Shown here: piece after piece, positions 26,225 to 34,594 of the stretch
Layout: every line of letters begins with the position of its first letter
How positions within the stretch are numbered: the stretch's first letter is position 1
Assembly: GCA_963742925.1 (NCBI GenBank)
Contig: CAVUNV010000004.1
Location: 310,001-374,000, forward strand
DNA from: PALSA-612 sp963742925
GTDB lineage: Bacteria; Actinomycetota; Thermoleophilia; Gaiellales; Gaiellaceae
Direction: 5' to 3'
DNA length: 64,000 nt
Notes under the pieces: model-generated
Database searches by the model: none
Told to the model about the DNA's origin: nothing
Seen by the model: only the letters and a program-made list of their open reading frames with translations
Made by a program: the position numbers and the translations under genes

Positions 26225-26572
26225 GTGCAGGTGCGCCTCGTCGGGATCGGACTGGCCGCCGGCTTCTTCGGGGCGCTGTTCGGGGTCGGCGGCGGGATCG
26301 TGATGGTGCCGCTGCTGATCGGAGTCGCCGCCTTTGCGGCCAGGTCGGCGATGGCCACGTCCCTGGCCGCAATCGGGCTGATCGCCGTCGAGGGGGCGAT
26401 CTTCTACGGTATTCACGGCGACCTGAAGCCGATCGACGCGGTCGTGCTCGGCGTGCCGGCGGCGGCGGGAGCGCTGATCGGCACCACCATCCAGCAGCGG
26501 CTTGCGAACCGCACGCTCACTCTCGCCTTCGCAGCGCTGCTCGCCGGCGTCGGGATCCGCCTGTTCATATGA
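26225..26572 (+). CDS. Half-size TauE/SafE (TSUP) permease, first subunit
   Basis: Only 115 residues, about half the 240-270 of a normal TSUP permease. It carries one TauE repeat: an early hydrophobic helix with GALFGVGGGIVMVPLL, then MATSLAAIGLIAVEGA and two further hydrophobic segments. The GTG start is fixed by the shared symmetric promoter. A second half-repeat gene follows 7 bases after the stop. The likely product is one half of a heterodimeric anion or sulfur-compound exporter. There is no sign of a lost frame joining the two halves: each has its own start. Confidence 0.75.
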   Translation: MQVRLVGIGLAAGFFGALFGVGGGIVMVPLLIGVAAFAARSAMATSLAAIGLIAVEGAIFYGIHGDLKPIDAVVLGVPAAAGALIGTTIQQRLANRTLTLAFAALLAGVGIRLFI

Positions 26573-26579
26573 GCGCGTG

Positions 26580-26975
26580 ATGGGCACTATGCTCGCTGTC
26601 ACGACCGGCCACGTGGCGATCGCCGTGGTGATCGGGTTCGCGGCCGGCGTGCTCGCCGGCCTGTTCGGGGTCGGGGGCGGGATTCTGTTCGTGCCGGTGC
26701 TGACGCTCGTGCTCGGCCTCGAGCAGCATCAGGCGCAGGCGACGTCGCTGCTCGCGATCATCCCCACCGTTGCCGTCGGAGCCTGGCGCCAGCAGCGTTA
26801 CGGGAACGTCCGCTGGGGGCCGTCGCTCGTGCTCGGGGTCGCCGGGATCGCGGGCGTCGTGGCCGGCGGCTTCCTCGCCGAGTCGCTGCCGGGGAACGTG
26901 CTGCGCCGCCTGTTCGGTGCTCTCCTCGTGCTGACGGCCGTCCAGCTCGCCCGGCGGGCCTGGAAGCGAGCATGA
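26580..26975 (+). CDS. Half-size TauE/SafE (TSUP) permease, second subunit
   Basis: About 131 residues, again one TauE repeat: GVLAGLFGVGGGILFVPVL, QATSLLAIIPTVAVGAWRQ and LVLGVAGIAGVVAGGFLAE, four hydrophobic segments in all. The best start is ATG 26580 (GTG 26577 and ATG 26589 are also possible). It pairs with the half-size gene just upstream. The stop overlaps ATG 26972 of the M23 peptidase (ATGA). Confidence 0.75.
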   Translation: MGTMLAVTTGHVAIAVVIGFAAGVLAGLFGVGGGILFVPVLTLVLGLEQHQAQATSLLAIIPTVAVGAWRQQRYGNVRWGPSLVLGVAGIAGVVAGGFLAESLPGNVLRRLFGALLVLTAVQLARRAWKRA

Positions 26976-28504
26976 GCCGATACCTGCCGGGCCGGGGCAC
27001 CCGCTTGCGATACTACGGCCCCGTGGTTGGACGCCGCAGCATCGCGCTCGTCCTCCCGATCCTCGCTGTTGCGCTGGCCGTCGGCGTAAAGGCGGGCTCC
27101 GGTTCTTCGGCAGCTACCCAGCCGAGCCCCCGGGCCTCCGAATACGGGGTCCAGATCCAGGTTCCCGGCCAGATCCCGGTCTTCGCAGGCGCGCACGCCA
27201 CGCCCCCGTGGACGCAGAGCTCCGACGGGCCGTTCGCCTACCCGGCCGACGGCTCGATCGTCCAGACCGCCACCCTGACGGGTCGCGCCTCGGTCGCCGG
27301 CGCAGGCGCGACGGTGCGCGCGGGCAGCGACCTGACCAAGCTCTCCCTGTTCGGCGGGGAGATCACCGCCGATGCGGTCGTCGCCCGTGCGACGGCGGCG
27401 CTGACCGGCTCTACGGGGTCGGCCGACTTCGCGTGGTCGTCCGTGACGAACCTGGTCGTCCTCGGCCAGCCGGTCACGGCGTCGACGAACCTGCGCGTCC
27501 CGCTGGCCGACTGGGGCCACGCCTATCTGCTCGAGGAGGAGAACCGGCCCGGAAGGAGCCCTCAGACACCGACGTTTCACGCCTGGGTGACGGCGATCGA
27601 CATCCGGCTCGATGCACCGCATGCCGGGCTTCCCGCCGACACGCGGATCCTGATCGGGTATGCGGATGCCCTGGCATCTGCGGCGCCTGCGCCGAGCCGG
27701 CCGCAGAGCACGCCGCCGCCCGCCGAGCAACCCGCGCCGCCGCCCGCGGTTGCGCCGAGCACGCCGCGGACGCCGTCCAACGTGCTGAACGACCTCGGCC
27801 TGTTCCCGATCCTGGTGCTGCCGCCGCCGCTCCAGAGGTCGATCACCTCGCAGGGGTACGTCTTTCCCGTCTTCGGGCTCTCCGGCTACGGCGACACGTT
27901 CGGGGCGCCGCGCGCCGACGTTTCCGGCGGCTGGCACCACGGCGACGACATCTTCGCGCCGCTCGGCGCACCGCTGCTGGCGGTCGCGGACGGTGTCGTG
28001 TTCTCGGTCGGGCCCAACAGGATCGGCGGGAACCGGCTCTGGCTCCAGGACAAGGCCGGCAACCAGTTCTACTACGCGCACCTCTCTGCCTATACGCCGC
28101 TGGCGCGGAACGGGACACACGTGCACGCGGGCGACGTGCTCGGCTTCGTCGGGAACACGGGAGACGCCGCCGGTGGTCCCTACCACCTCCACTTCGAGGT
28201 GCATCCGGCGGCGCTGCTCTTCCTCGGTTACGACGGCGCGGTCGACCCGACGCCCTACCTCGACGCCTGGCGGCACCTACGGGACGTGCATTTCCCGGCC
28301 GGTGTCGCCTGGGCGCCGCAGCCGCTCCACAGCCTCGTCCCGCCGCCCGGCGCGATGCTGCTCCAGAGCACCGACATCTCGACGGCGAGCGGGCTCGACC
28401 CGGCCTCGCTCGAGCAGGCGATGGCACCGCACGCCGGGGACGCTCTCCTGACCGGCGCGACGCACCGCCCCCCGCAGGGACGGCGCGTGCAGCTCAGGCG
28501 CTGA
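26972..28504 (+). CDS. Secreted M23 (LytM) metallopeptidase
   Basis: A 510-residue exported peptidase. A signal peptide (SIALVLPILAVALAVGV) starts near residue 23. A sortase-like beta-rich region follows (FAYPADGSIVQ through the ADTRILIGYA segment), then a proline-rich linker (about 230-265). The C-terminal LytM domain has the zinc ligands GWHHGDDIFAPLGAPL and GGPYHLHFEVHP. It would cut peptide cross-bridges of peptidoglycan. ATG 26972 overlaps the TauE stop; GTG 27023, 6 bases after TACTAC and directly before the signal peptide, is a good alternative. Confidence 0.82.
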   Translation: MSRYLPGRGTRLRYYGPVVGRRSIALVLPILAVALAVGVKAGSGSSAATQPSPRASEYGVQIQVPGQIPVFAGAHATPPWTQSSDGPFAYPADGSIVQTATLTGRASVAGAGATVRAGSDLTKLSLFGGEITADAVVARATAALTGSTGSADFAWSSVTNLVVLGQPVTASTNLRVPLADWGHAYLLEEENRPGRSPQTPTFHAWVTAIDIRLDAPHAGLPADTRILIGYADALASAAPAPSRPQSTPPPAEQPAPPPAVAPSTPRTPSNVLNDLGLFPILVLPPPLQRSITSQGYVFPVFGLSGYGDTFGAPRADVSGGWHHGDDIFAPLGAPLLAVADGVVFSVGPNRIGGNRLWLQDKAGNQFYYAHLSAYTPLARNGTHVHAGDVLGFVGNTGDAAGGPYHLHFEVHPAALLFLGYDGAVDPTPYLDAWRHLRDVHFPAGVAWAPQPLHSLVPPPGAMLLQSTDISTASGLDPASLEQAMAPHAGDALLTGATHRPPQGRRVQLRR

Positions 28505-28510
28505 CGAGTT

Positions 28511-28990
28511 CTAGACGGCTTCGGAGGTGGCGGAGCCGCCGGTTGCTGAACCGACCGGCGTCGCCGAGCCGTTGGGTGACGCGTCCTGATGGTGCTCGTC
28601 GTGCGGCCGAACCACCTTGACCTTGACCCAGCGGCGAGTGCTGGAGCCGGTGAACGGGTTGAAGAAGATCCCGATCGCGATGCCGATGGCGAGCAGCGTC
28701 AGCTTCCGGAACCCGTGCGACTTCGACTCCTCGCGCTCCTGGAGCCGGTCGGCAGCCTGCCGGAGCTCCTTGATCGCGCGCCGGAGATTCGAGTGGATGT
28801 CCTCGTCGGTGGCGACCCGCGAGGCGAGCGAGCTGATGCCCCGCTGTCCTCCGAGCTCCTCGTAGACTGTCCGGGCGGCGGCGAATGCGGCGCGAAGGTT
28901 CTCACGGAACTCCTGGTCGCGCATCGCCCTGTCCAGGTAGGGCTTCGCGGTGCCGGCGGCGTACATGACTCTGTCTCTCGTGACTGGCAT
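28511..28990 (-). CDS. Membrane-anchored protein of unknown function
   Basis: 159 residues, not recognised. The N-terminal half is helical and charged (RDQEFRENLRAAFAAARTVY), a probable coiled segment follows (LRRAIKELRQAADRLQER), then one transmembrane helix (LTLLAIGIAIGIFF) and a basic/low-complexity tail with GSATPVGSATGGSAT. The ATG start has AAAGGA upstream. It is convergent with the M23 gene (6 bases apart) and divergent from the lipoprotein gene. Confidence 0.65.
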   Translation of the reverse strand: MPVTRDRVMYAAGTAKPYLDRAMRDQEFRENLRAAFAAARTVYEELGGQRGISSLASRVATDEDIHSNLRRAIKELRQAADRLQEREESKSHGFRKLTLLAIGIAIGIFFNPFTGSSTRRWVKVKVVRPHDEHHQDASPNGSATPVGSATGGSATSEAV

Positions 28991-29035
28991 GGCTACAGTT
29001 CCTTTCGTCGGTCTTCCGATTCCAGTGTATCCCCG

Positions 29036-29560
29036 ATGCGTTCCCTGATTCTCGCCGGCGTAACCGTCCTGGCCGTCACCGCGCTGAGTGCCTGCGGCGG
29101 CGGCGGGGGCAGCGTCAGCCAACCGGCGGCGCAGACGATCCGGGGCAACCATTTCGTCTTCAAGGCCCCGTTCGGATGGCACGTAAGGCTCCGCGGGGGC
29201 GAGGTCGTCGCCTCCTCGACGCCCACCGCGCCCGAGCTGGTGAGCGTCTCCCGCTTCCGGACCACCAAGCCGTACCGTCCGAGCCTTTTCCCGCAGGCGA
29301 TCCTCGAGCTCGACCGCGTGGCGAGCGACTATTCGCGGCGCCTCGGCGGGAGCGTGACGAGCGGCAGGACGGTTCGCGTCGCAGGTGATCGGGTTCGGCA
29401 GTACACGGTTCGCTTCAAACGGGGGAGTCAGACGCTGATCGAGCGGATCACGTTCGTCTTCCGCGGCCGAACCGAGTACCAACTCCTGTGCCAGTGGAAG
29501 GCCTCCGACGCCGAGCCTTCCTTCTGTACCCAGCTGACGACGAGCTTTACGCCGACGTAG
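29036..29560 (+). CDS. Lipoprotein of unknown function
   Basis: A 174-residue predicted lipoprotein: signal peptide MRSLILAGVTVLAVTALSAC with the LSAC lipobox and a glycine-rich spacer. The mature part has a PsbP/DcrB-like look: FKAPFGWHVRL, VSVSRFRTTKPYRPS, and a closing pattern ITFVFRGRTEYQLLCQW. A specific function is not recognised. It is convergent with lon, 3 bases apart. Confidence 0.7.
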   Translation: MRSLILAGVTVLAVTALSACGGGGGSVSQPAAQTIRGNHFVFKAPFGWHVRLRGGEVVASSTPTAPELVSVSRFRTTKPYRPSLFPQAILELDRVASDYSRRLGGSVTSGRTVRVAGDRVRQYTVRFKRGSQTLIERITFVFRGRTEYQLLCQWKASDAEPSFCTQLTTSFTPT

Positions 29561-29563
29561 CCG

Positions 29564-31981
29564 TTAGGCCGATCGAGCCGCCCGCCGCTCGGGCGTCGCA
29601 GCCGATCGGGGCCGCCGCTTGCCGGCTCCGGCGCCGTCGAACGCCTCGCCGAGCACGTCCTCGATCGTGTCGGCGAGGACGAACTGGAGCTGCTCGCGCG
29701 CCTCCGGGGGGAGCTCGACGAGGTCGGGCTCGTTCTCGCGCGGGAGGATGACCTTGTGCACGCCGGCCCTCTGCGCGGCCAGGACCTTGTCGCGGACGCC
29801 GCCGATCTGGAGCACCTGGCCCGTGAGCGTGATCTCGCCGGTCATGGCGACGTCGCTCGACACCGGCGTGCCGCGCGCGAGCGACACGATCGCCGTCGCG
29901 ATCGTGATCCCCGCCGAGGGGCCGTCCTTCGGCACCGCGCCGGCCGGCACGTGGACGTGGATGTCGTGCTCCGAGAACCACTCCGGGTCGATGTCGAGCC
30001 GCTCCGCATGGCTGCGAACCCAGGACAGCGCCGCGTGCACCGACTCCTGCATGACCTCGCCGAGCTGTCCGGTCACGATCAGCCGGCCCTTCCCCTCGTA
30101 CGCGGTCGCCTCGATGAACAGGACGTCCCCGCCGGCGGCAGTGACGGCCAGCCCGGTGGCGACGCCGGGGTCGGACGTGCGCTTGCGCACCTCGCCGGCG
30201 AACCGTCGCGGGCCGAGCCACTCGCGGGCCCGTTTCTCGTCGACCCGGAACTTGCGCGTGTAGCCGTCGGCCACCTTCCGGGCGGCCTTGCGGCAGAGGT
30301 CGGCGATCCGCCGCTCGAGGCCGCGGACGCCCGCCTCGCGGGTGTACTCGCGGATGATCATCCGGACCGCAGGCTCGCCGACCTGGACCTTGGCCGGCGT
30401 CAGCCCGTGGGCCTCGAGCTGCTTCGGAACGAGGTAGCGGGTGGCGATCTGGAGCTTCTCGTCCTCGGTGTACCCCGTGAGCTGGATCACGTCCATCCGG
30501 TCGATGAGTGGCGGCGGGATCGTCTCGAGCTGGTTGGCGGTGCACACGAAGAGCACCTTCGACAGGTCGAAGGGCAGGTCGAGGTAGTGGTCGCGGAACG
30601 AGTTGTTCTGCTGCGGATCGAGGATCTCGAGCATGGCGCTCGCCGGGTCGCCGCGCCAGTCGGCGCCCATCTTGTCGATCTCGTCGATCATGAACACCGG
30701 GTTGCGCGACTCGGCGTCCCGAAGCGCACGGACGATCGTTCCGGGCATGGCTCCGATGTAGGTGCGCCGGTGGCCGCGCAGCTCGGACTCGTCGCGGACG
30801 CCCCCGACCGAGATGCGCACGAACTTCCGGCCGAGCGCCTTCGCGATCGAGTGCCCGAGCGACGTCTTGCCGACGCCCGGCGGGCCGACGAAGCAGAGGA
30901 TCTGCCCCGAGACGTCGCCTTTCAGCTTCCCGACCGCGAGCGACTCGAGGATCCGCTCCTTGATCTTCTCCAGGTCGTAGTGATCGGCGTCCAGGACCTG
31001 CCGCGCCTGGTCGAGATCCAGGTTGTCCGGCGTCGTCTCGTTCCAGGGCACCGACAGGATCCAGTCGAGGTAGGTGCGGATGACGCCGTACTCGGCGGCC
31101 GCGCTGGGCAGCTTCTCGAGCCGTGACAGCTCGCGGTTCGCCGCTTTCAGCGCCTCCTCGGGCAGCTTCGATTCGTCGATCCGGTGCCGCAGCTCCTCGA
31201 GCTCGGCCTCCTCCGGGTCGCCCTCGCCGAGCTCCTCCTGGATCGCCTTCATCTGCTGGCGCAGGAAGTACTCGCGTTGCGTCTTGCCCATCTCCGACTC
31301 GACCTGCGACTGGATCTTGGAGCCGAGCTCGAACACCTCGAGCTCACGGCTCAGGATCGCCGCCGTGGCGCGCAGCCGCTGCTCCACGTCGGTCATCTCG
31401 AGCAGCCGCTGCTTCTCCTCGGTCTTGAGACGGAGCGTCGAGGCGACGAGGTAGGTGAGGATCCCGGGGTCGTCGACGTTGTTGGCGGCGAGCAGGAGCT
31501 CGTCGGGAAGCGTCGGCACGAGCTCGACGACACGCGCGAACTGGTTCTGCACCGTGCGGGTGAGCGCCTCGACCTCGCGGCTCTCGGTCAGGACGTCGGG
31601 CAGCTGCGAGAACTCGGCGATCGGATAGGGGTCGTCGGAGACGCGGCGGTCGAGGCGGATCCGGACGAGACCCTGGACGAGGATCCGGAGCGTCCCGTCG
31701 GGGATGCGGATCATCCGGTGGACGAGGCCTGCCGTGCCGATCTCGTAGATGTCGTCGAGCCCGGCCGCTTCGACCTCGGCGTCGCGGGCGGTCACGAGCG
31801 CCAGCATCCGGTCGCCGGACACGACGTCGTCGATCAGCTTCACCGACCGCTCCTGCCCGATCGCGAGCGGCGTCATCGACTGCGGGAAGACGACGGTCTC
31901 CTTGAGCGGGAGAACCGGAAGCGTCGGCGGGATCTGCGCCTCGCCCTCGAAGGGCTCGGCCTCCGCTAGCAGCTCTGTCAC
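29564..31981 (-). CDS. lon: ATP-dependent Lon protease
   Basis: An 805-residue LonA. The N-terminal substrate domain begins PTLPVLPLKETVVFPQ. A coiled linker contains KTQREYFLRQQMKAIQEELGE (about 245-265). The AAA+ domain shows Walker A FVGPPGVGKTSLG, Walker B VFMIDEIDKMG and sensor regions. The peptidase domain has the catalytic serine in PKDGPSAGIT and the lysine in VRDKVLAAQRAGV. It degrades misfolded and regulatory proteins in the cytoplasm. The GTG start overlaps the hsp20 stop (GTGA), tying the protease to a small heat-shock chaperone. Confidence 0.95.
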   Translation of the reverse strand: MTELLAEAEPFEGEAQIPPTLPVLPLKETVVFPQSMTPLAIGQERSVKLIDDVVSGDRMLALVTARDAEVEAAGLDDIYEIGTAGLVHRMIRIPDGTLRILVQGLVRIRLDRRVSDDPYPIAEFSQLPDVLTESREVEALTRTVQNQFARVVELVPTLPDELLLAANNVDDPGILTYLVASTLRLKTEEKQRLLEMTDVEQRLRATAAILSRELEVFELGSKIQSQVESEMGKTQREYFLRQQMKAIQEELGEGDPEEAELEELRHRIDESKLPEEALKAANRELSRLEKLPSAAAEYGVIRTYLDWILSVPWNETTPDNLDLDQARQVLDADHYDLEKIKERILESLAVGKLKGDVSGQILCFVGPPGVGKTSLGHSIAKALGRKFVRISVGGVRDESELRGHRRTYIGAMPGTIVRALRDAESRNPVFMIDEIDKMGADWRGDPASAMLEILDPQQNNSFRDHYLDLPFDLSKVLFVCTANQLETIPPPLIDRMDVIQLTGYTEDEKLQIATRYLVPKQLEAHGLTPAKVQVGEPAVRMIIREYTREAGVRGLERRIADLCRKAARKVADGYTRKFRVDEKRAREWLGPRRFAGEVRKRTSDPGVATGLAVTAAGGDVLFIEATAYEGKGRLIVTGQLGEVMQESVHAALSWVRSHAERLDIDPEWFSEHDIHVHVPAGAVPKDGPSAGITIATAIVSLARGTPVSSDVAMTGEITLTGQVLQIGGVRDKVLAAQRAGVHKVILPRENEPDLVELPPEAREQLQFVLADTIEDVLGEAFDGAGAGKRRPRSAATPERRAARSA

Positions 31982-32460
31982 GGGGCCGTCCGAACGCGGA
32001 TCAGGATCCGACCCTGAGGCGGCGGCGTGGCCGCGACCGGCAGAAGGACGGTCAGCAGACCGCGCTCGTAGGTGGCGCGGGCCCCGTCGGGGTCGACATG
32101 CTCGGGCAGCCCGATGCGGCGCTCGAAGGCTCCGTACTCGATCTCCATCAGGTGGTAGGACAGCCGGCATTCCGGCTGTAGCCGGCGCCGTTGCCCGGTG
32201 ATCAGCAGGGCGCGCTCGTGCACGGCGATGCGGACGTCGGCCGGGTCGACGCCCGCCAGGTCGACCGTGACGCGCAGCTCGGCGGGCTCCTCGGTGCGGA
32301 CGACGTCGATGCGCGGGCGAAAGCCGCGGCGCGGCACCGTGAAGCGCGGACCGTGCCAGAGCTCGTTGAAAGCCTCCTCGAGCTCGGAGTGCAGGCGCTC
32401 TATGTCGTCGGGGGGAGAGATGAGGACAGCGTACCGAGCAGGTCCCGGCCGAAGTAGCAT
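31978..32460 (-). CDS. Hsp20/alpha-crystallin small heat-shock protein
   Basis: About 160 residues with an alpha-crystallin domain: PRIDVVRTEEPAELRVTVDL, GVDPADVRIAVHERALLITGQR, YGAFERRIGLPEHVDPDGA and the closing GLLTVLLPV. It would hold unfolded proteins. The ATG at 32460 overlaps the -10 hexamer of the divergent rmlA; an internal start is possible. It is co-transcribed with and directly upstream of lon. No HrcA (CIRCE) or HspR palindrome was noticed in the short upstream gap. Confidence 0.85.
   Translation of the reverse strand: MLLRPGPARYAVLISPPDDIERLHSELEEAFNELWHGPRFTVPRRGFRPRIDVVRTEEPAELRVTVDLAGVDPADVRIAVHERALLITGQRRRLQPECRLSYHLMEIEYGAFERRIGLPEHVDPDGARATYERGLLTVLLPVAATPPPQGRILIRVRTAP
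32455..32460 (+). promoter_or_regulatory. -10 element of the rml cluster
   Basis: TAGCAT, 7 bases before the GTG of rmlA at 32468. Confidence 0.55.
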
Positions 32461-32467
32461 CTGGCCT

Positions 32468-33208
32468 GTGAAGGGTGTGGTCCTCGCCGGCGGAACGGGG
32501 TCGCGGCTCGATCCGCTGACGCGCATCACCAACAAGCACCTGCTCCCGATCTACGACCGGCCGATGATCGAGTACGCGATCGAGGCGCTGGTCGGAGCGG
32601 GCGTCGAGGAGATCATGATCGTCACCGGCGGGACGCACGCCGGGGAGTTCCTGCGGCTGCTCGGCAACGGACAGGCCTACGGCTGCGACCGGCTCCTGTA
32701 CGCCTACCAGGAGCGGCCGGGCGGGATCGCCGAGGCACTCGGGCTGGCGGAGCACTTCGTCGAGCGGGGCCGCTGCGTCGTCATGCTGGCCGACAACGTC
32801 TTCGAGCGCTCGCTGCAGCAGTCGGTCGAGCGCTTCCGGGGCCAGGAATACGGGGGCCGGATCCTGCTCGCCGGTGAGGAGGACCCCGATCACCTCCGCC
32901 ACCTCGGCGTTCCCGAGCTGGACGGGGACGGTCGCCTCGTCCGGATCGTCGAGAAGCCCGAGGAGCCGCCGAGCAAGTACGCGGTCACGGGCGTGTACTT
33001 CTACGACGGGGCCGTGTGGGACGTGCTGCCGTCGCTTGCTCCGTCCGGTCGCGGCGAGCTCGAGATCACGGACGTGAACAACTGGTACGTCGAGCGCGGC
33101 GCCATGCAGTACGACGTCCTCGAGGGGTTCTGGGGCGACGCGGGCGAGTCGATCGAGGCCTACTACGCCGTCAACGACTTCGTCCGCCGGAACGGAGCCA
33201 ACCGGTGA
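32468..33208 (+). CDS. rmlA: Glucose-1-phosphate thymidylyltransferase RmlA-like
   Basis: A 246-residue sugar nucleotidyltransferase, first step of dTDP-L-rhamnose synthesis. The N-terminal GGTGSRLDPLT is the nucleotide loop; NKHLLPIYDRPMIEY, YAYQERPGGIAEAL, VVMLADNVFE and VRIVEKPEEPPSKYAVTGVYFYD follow. It is shorter than E. coli RmlA (about 290) and like the short bacterial form. The GTG start is fixed by the TAGCAT hexamer. The stop overlaps the rmlC start (GTGA). Confidence 0.88.
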   Translation: MKGVVLAGGTGSRLDPLTRITNKHLLPIYDRPMIEYAIEALVGAGVEEIMIVTGGTHAGEFLRLLGNGQAYGCDRLLYAYQERPGGIAEALGLAEHFVERGRCVVMLADNVFERSLQQSVERFRGQEYGGRILLAGEEDPDHLRHLGVPELDGDGRLVRIVEKPEEPPSKYAVTGVYFYDGAVWDVLPSLAPSGRGELEITDVNNWYVERGAMQYDVLEGFWGDAGESIEAYYAVNDFVRRNGANR

Positions 33209-33672
33209 TCGACGGCCTCCACCGGCTGCCGCTCCGCCGTTTCGAGGACGAGCGCGGCTGGCTGACGGAGCTGCGGCGCGAGTCGCTCCTGCCGAAGCCG
33301 ACTCGCCAGACGAACGTCTCCTTCTCACGGCGGGGCGTGATCCGCGGGCTCCACTACCACGAGCGCGGCCAGGACGATCTGTTCGTCTGCCTGCAAGGCA
33401 CGGCGCGCGTCGTCGTCCTCGACCGGGTCTCCGGCGAGACGTTCACCGAGGACATCGGGGACGAGAACCCTGTGGCGCTGTACATACCGGGACGGCACGC
33501 GCACGGCTTCGAGGCGCTCACGGACGTCCTGTTCTGCTACCACGTGACCGAGGAGTACGACCCGGACGACCCGGACGAGCACAGCATTCCCTGGGACGAC
33601 CCGCGCGTCGTGAAGCTGTGGAGCATCCGGACACCGATCCTGTCGCAGCGGGACGCCGACGCGTCGTCGTAA
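33205..33672 (+). CDS. rmlC: dTDP-4-dehydrorhamnose 3,5-epimerase RmlC-like
   Basis: 155 residues, a cupin epimerase of the rhamnose pathway, shorter than the usual 180-200. Conserved segments: HRLPLRRFEDERGWL, TNVSFSRRGVIRGLHYH (the catalytic histidine), LQGTARVVVLDR, YIPGRHAHGFEALTD and YHVTEEYDPDDPDEHSIPWDD. The C-terminus is abbreviated. It starts with a GTG overlapping the rmlA stop and itself overlaps rmlD. Confidence 0.85.
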   Translation: MIDGLHRLPLRRFEDERGWLTELRRESLLPKPTRQTNVSFSRRGVIRGLHYHERGQDDLFVCLQGTARVVVLDRVSGETFTEDIGDENPVALYIPGRHAHGFEALTDVLFCYHVTEEYDPDDPDEHSIPWDDPRVVKLWSIRTPILSQRDADASS

Positions 33673-34457
33673 CCGGGGCCGGCGGCCAGCTCGGCCGTGC
33701 CCTCGTCGACGAGTTCGCCGGCGACGACGTACTTGCGTTCGGCCACGACGACTGGGACGTGACGCAGTTGCCGCCGCGGGCGTTGCTCGGCCCGCTTCAG
33801 CCCGCGCTCGTCCTTCACGCGGCGGCGTGGACGGACGTGGACGGGGCCGAGAGCGACCCCGGCGGAGCGTGGGCGGTCAACGTGCTCGGGACCAGGAATG
33901 TCGTCTTGCTCGGCGCCCCCGTCGTCTGCTTCTCGTCGGACTACGTCTTCGACGGGCAGAAGCGCTCGCCGTACGTCGAGTCGGACGCGGCGGCCCCGCT
34001 GTCGGTCTACGGGCGGACCAAGCTGGAGGCCGAGGGCGAGGTGCGCGAGGGCTGGATCGTCCGGTCGTCGTGGCTCTTCGGGCCGACCGGCAAGAACTTC
34101 GTGCAGACGATGCTGGCGCTCGGGCGGGAGCGTGACGAGGTCGCGGTCGTCGACGACCAGCGCGGGTCGCCGACCTACGTCGGTCATCTCGCGGCGGCGA
34201 CGCATCGGATCGTGGAGCTCCCGCAGGGGATCTACCACGTCGCGGCGGACGGAGACTGCACCTGGGCCGAGTTCGCGGAGGCGATCTTCGAGGAGGCGGG
34301 TCTGTCGTGCCGGGTGTGGCGGATCTCCTCGGCCGAGCTCGGCCGGCCTGCTCCAAGGCCCGCGTACTCGGTGCTGCGCAGCGAGCGCGCTGACACGCCG
34401 CGCCTGCCGCACTGGCGCGACGGCCTCCGCGAGTGCCTGGCTCGCATCATCGCCTGA
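33618..34457 (+). CDS. rmlD: dTDP-4-dehydrorhamnose reductase RmlD
   Basis: A 279-residue extended short-chain reductase, last step to dTDP-L-rhamnose. The Rossmann loop is VVVTGAGGQLGRAL; the family segments LHAAAWTDVDGAE and FSSDYVFDGQKRSPY follow, and the catalytic YGRTK lysine is in PLSVYGRTKLEAE. The GTG at 33618 overlaps the end of rmlC by 55 bases, which is long; a later start would remove the beta-strand before the Rossmann loop. Confidence 0.88.
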   Translation: MEHPDTDPVAAGRRRVVVTGAGGQLGRALVDEFAGDDVLAFGHDDWDVTQLPPRALLGPLQPALVLHAAAWTDVDGAESDPGGAWAVNVLGTRNVVLLGAPVVCFSSDYVFDGQKRSPYVESDAAAPLSVYGRTKLEAEGEVREGWIVRSSWLFGPTGKNFVQTMLALGRERDEVAVVDDQRGSPTYVGHLAAATHRIVELPQGIYHVAADGDCTWAEFAEAIFEEAGLSCRVWRISSAELGRPAPRPAYSVLRSERADTPRLPHWRDGLRECLARIIA

Positions 34458-34502
34458 TTCGGCCATGACTCTCGGCCACGCCTCGTCGAGACACTGTCCG
34501 CC

Positions 34503-34558
34503 CGCCTGAGCAGGCGAAATGTCCCGTTCGGACACGTCCGAGGGACTGTCCCTCGGAC
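34503..34558. repeat. Two inverted repeats between rmlD and rmlB
   Basis: CGCCTG-AG-CAGGCG at 34503-34516, and GTCCGAGGGAC (34536-34546) with the exact complement GTCCCTCGGAC (34548-34558) around a single T. They lie just before the rmlB promoter. Possible roles are terminator for rmlD, operator, or an extragenic repeat. Confidence 0.5.
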
Positions 34559-34581
34559 ATGGCTAGGGCGGACGATGCGGC

Positions 34582-34587
34582 TAGGCT
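34582..34587 (+). promoter_or_regulatory. -10 element of rmlB
   Basis: TAGGCT, 7 bases before the ATG at 34595. Confidence 0.55.
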
Positions 34588-34594
34588 TGCGAGC

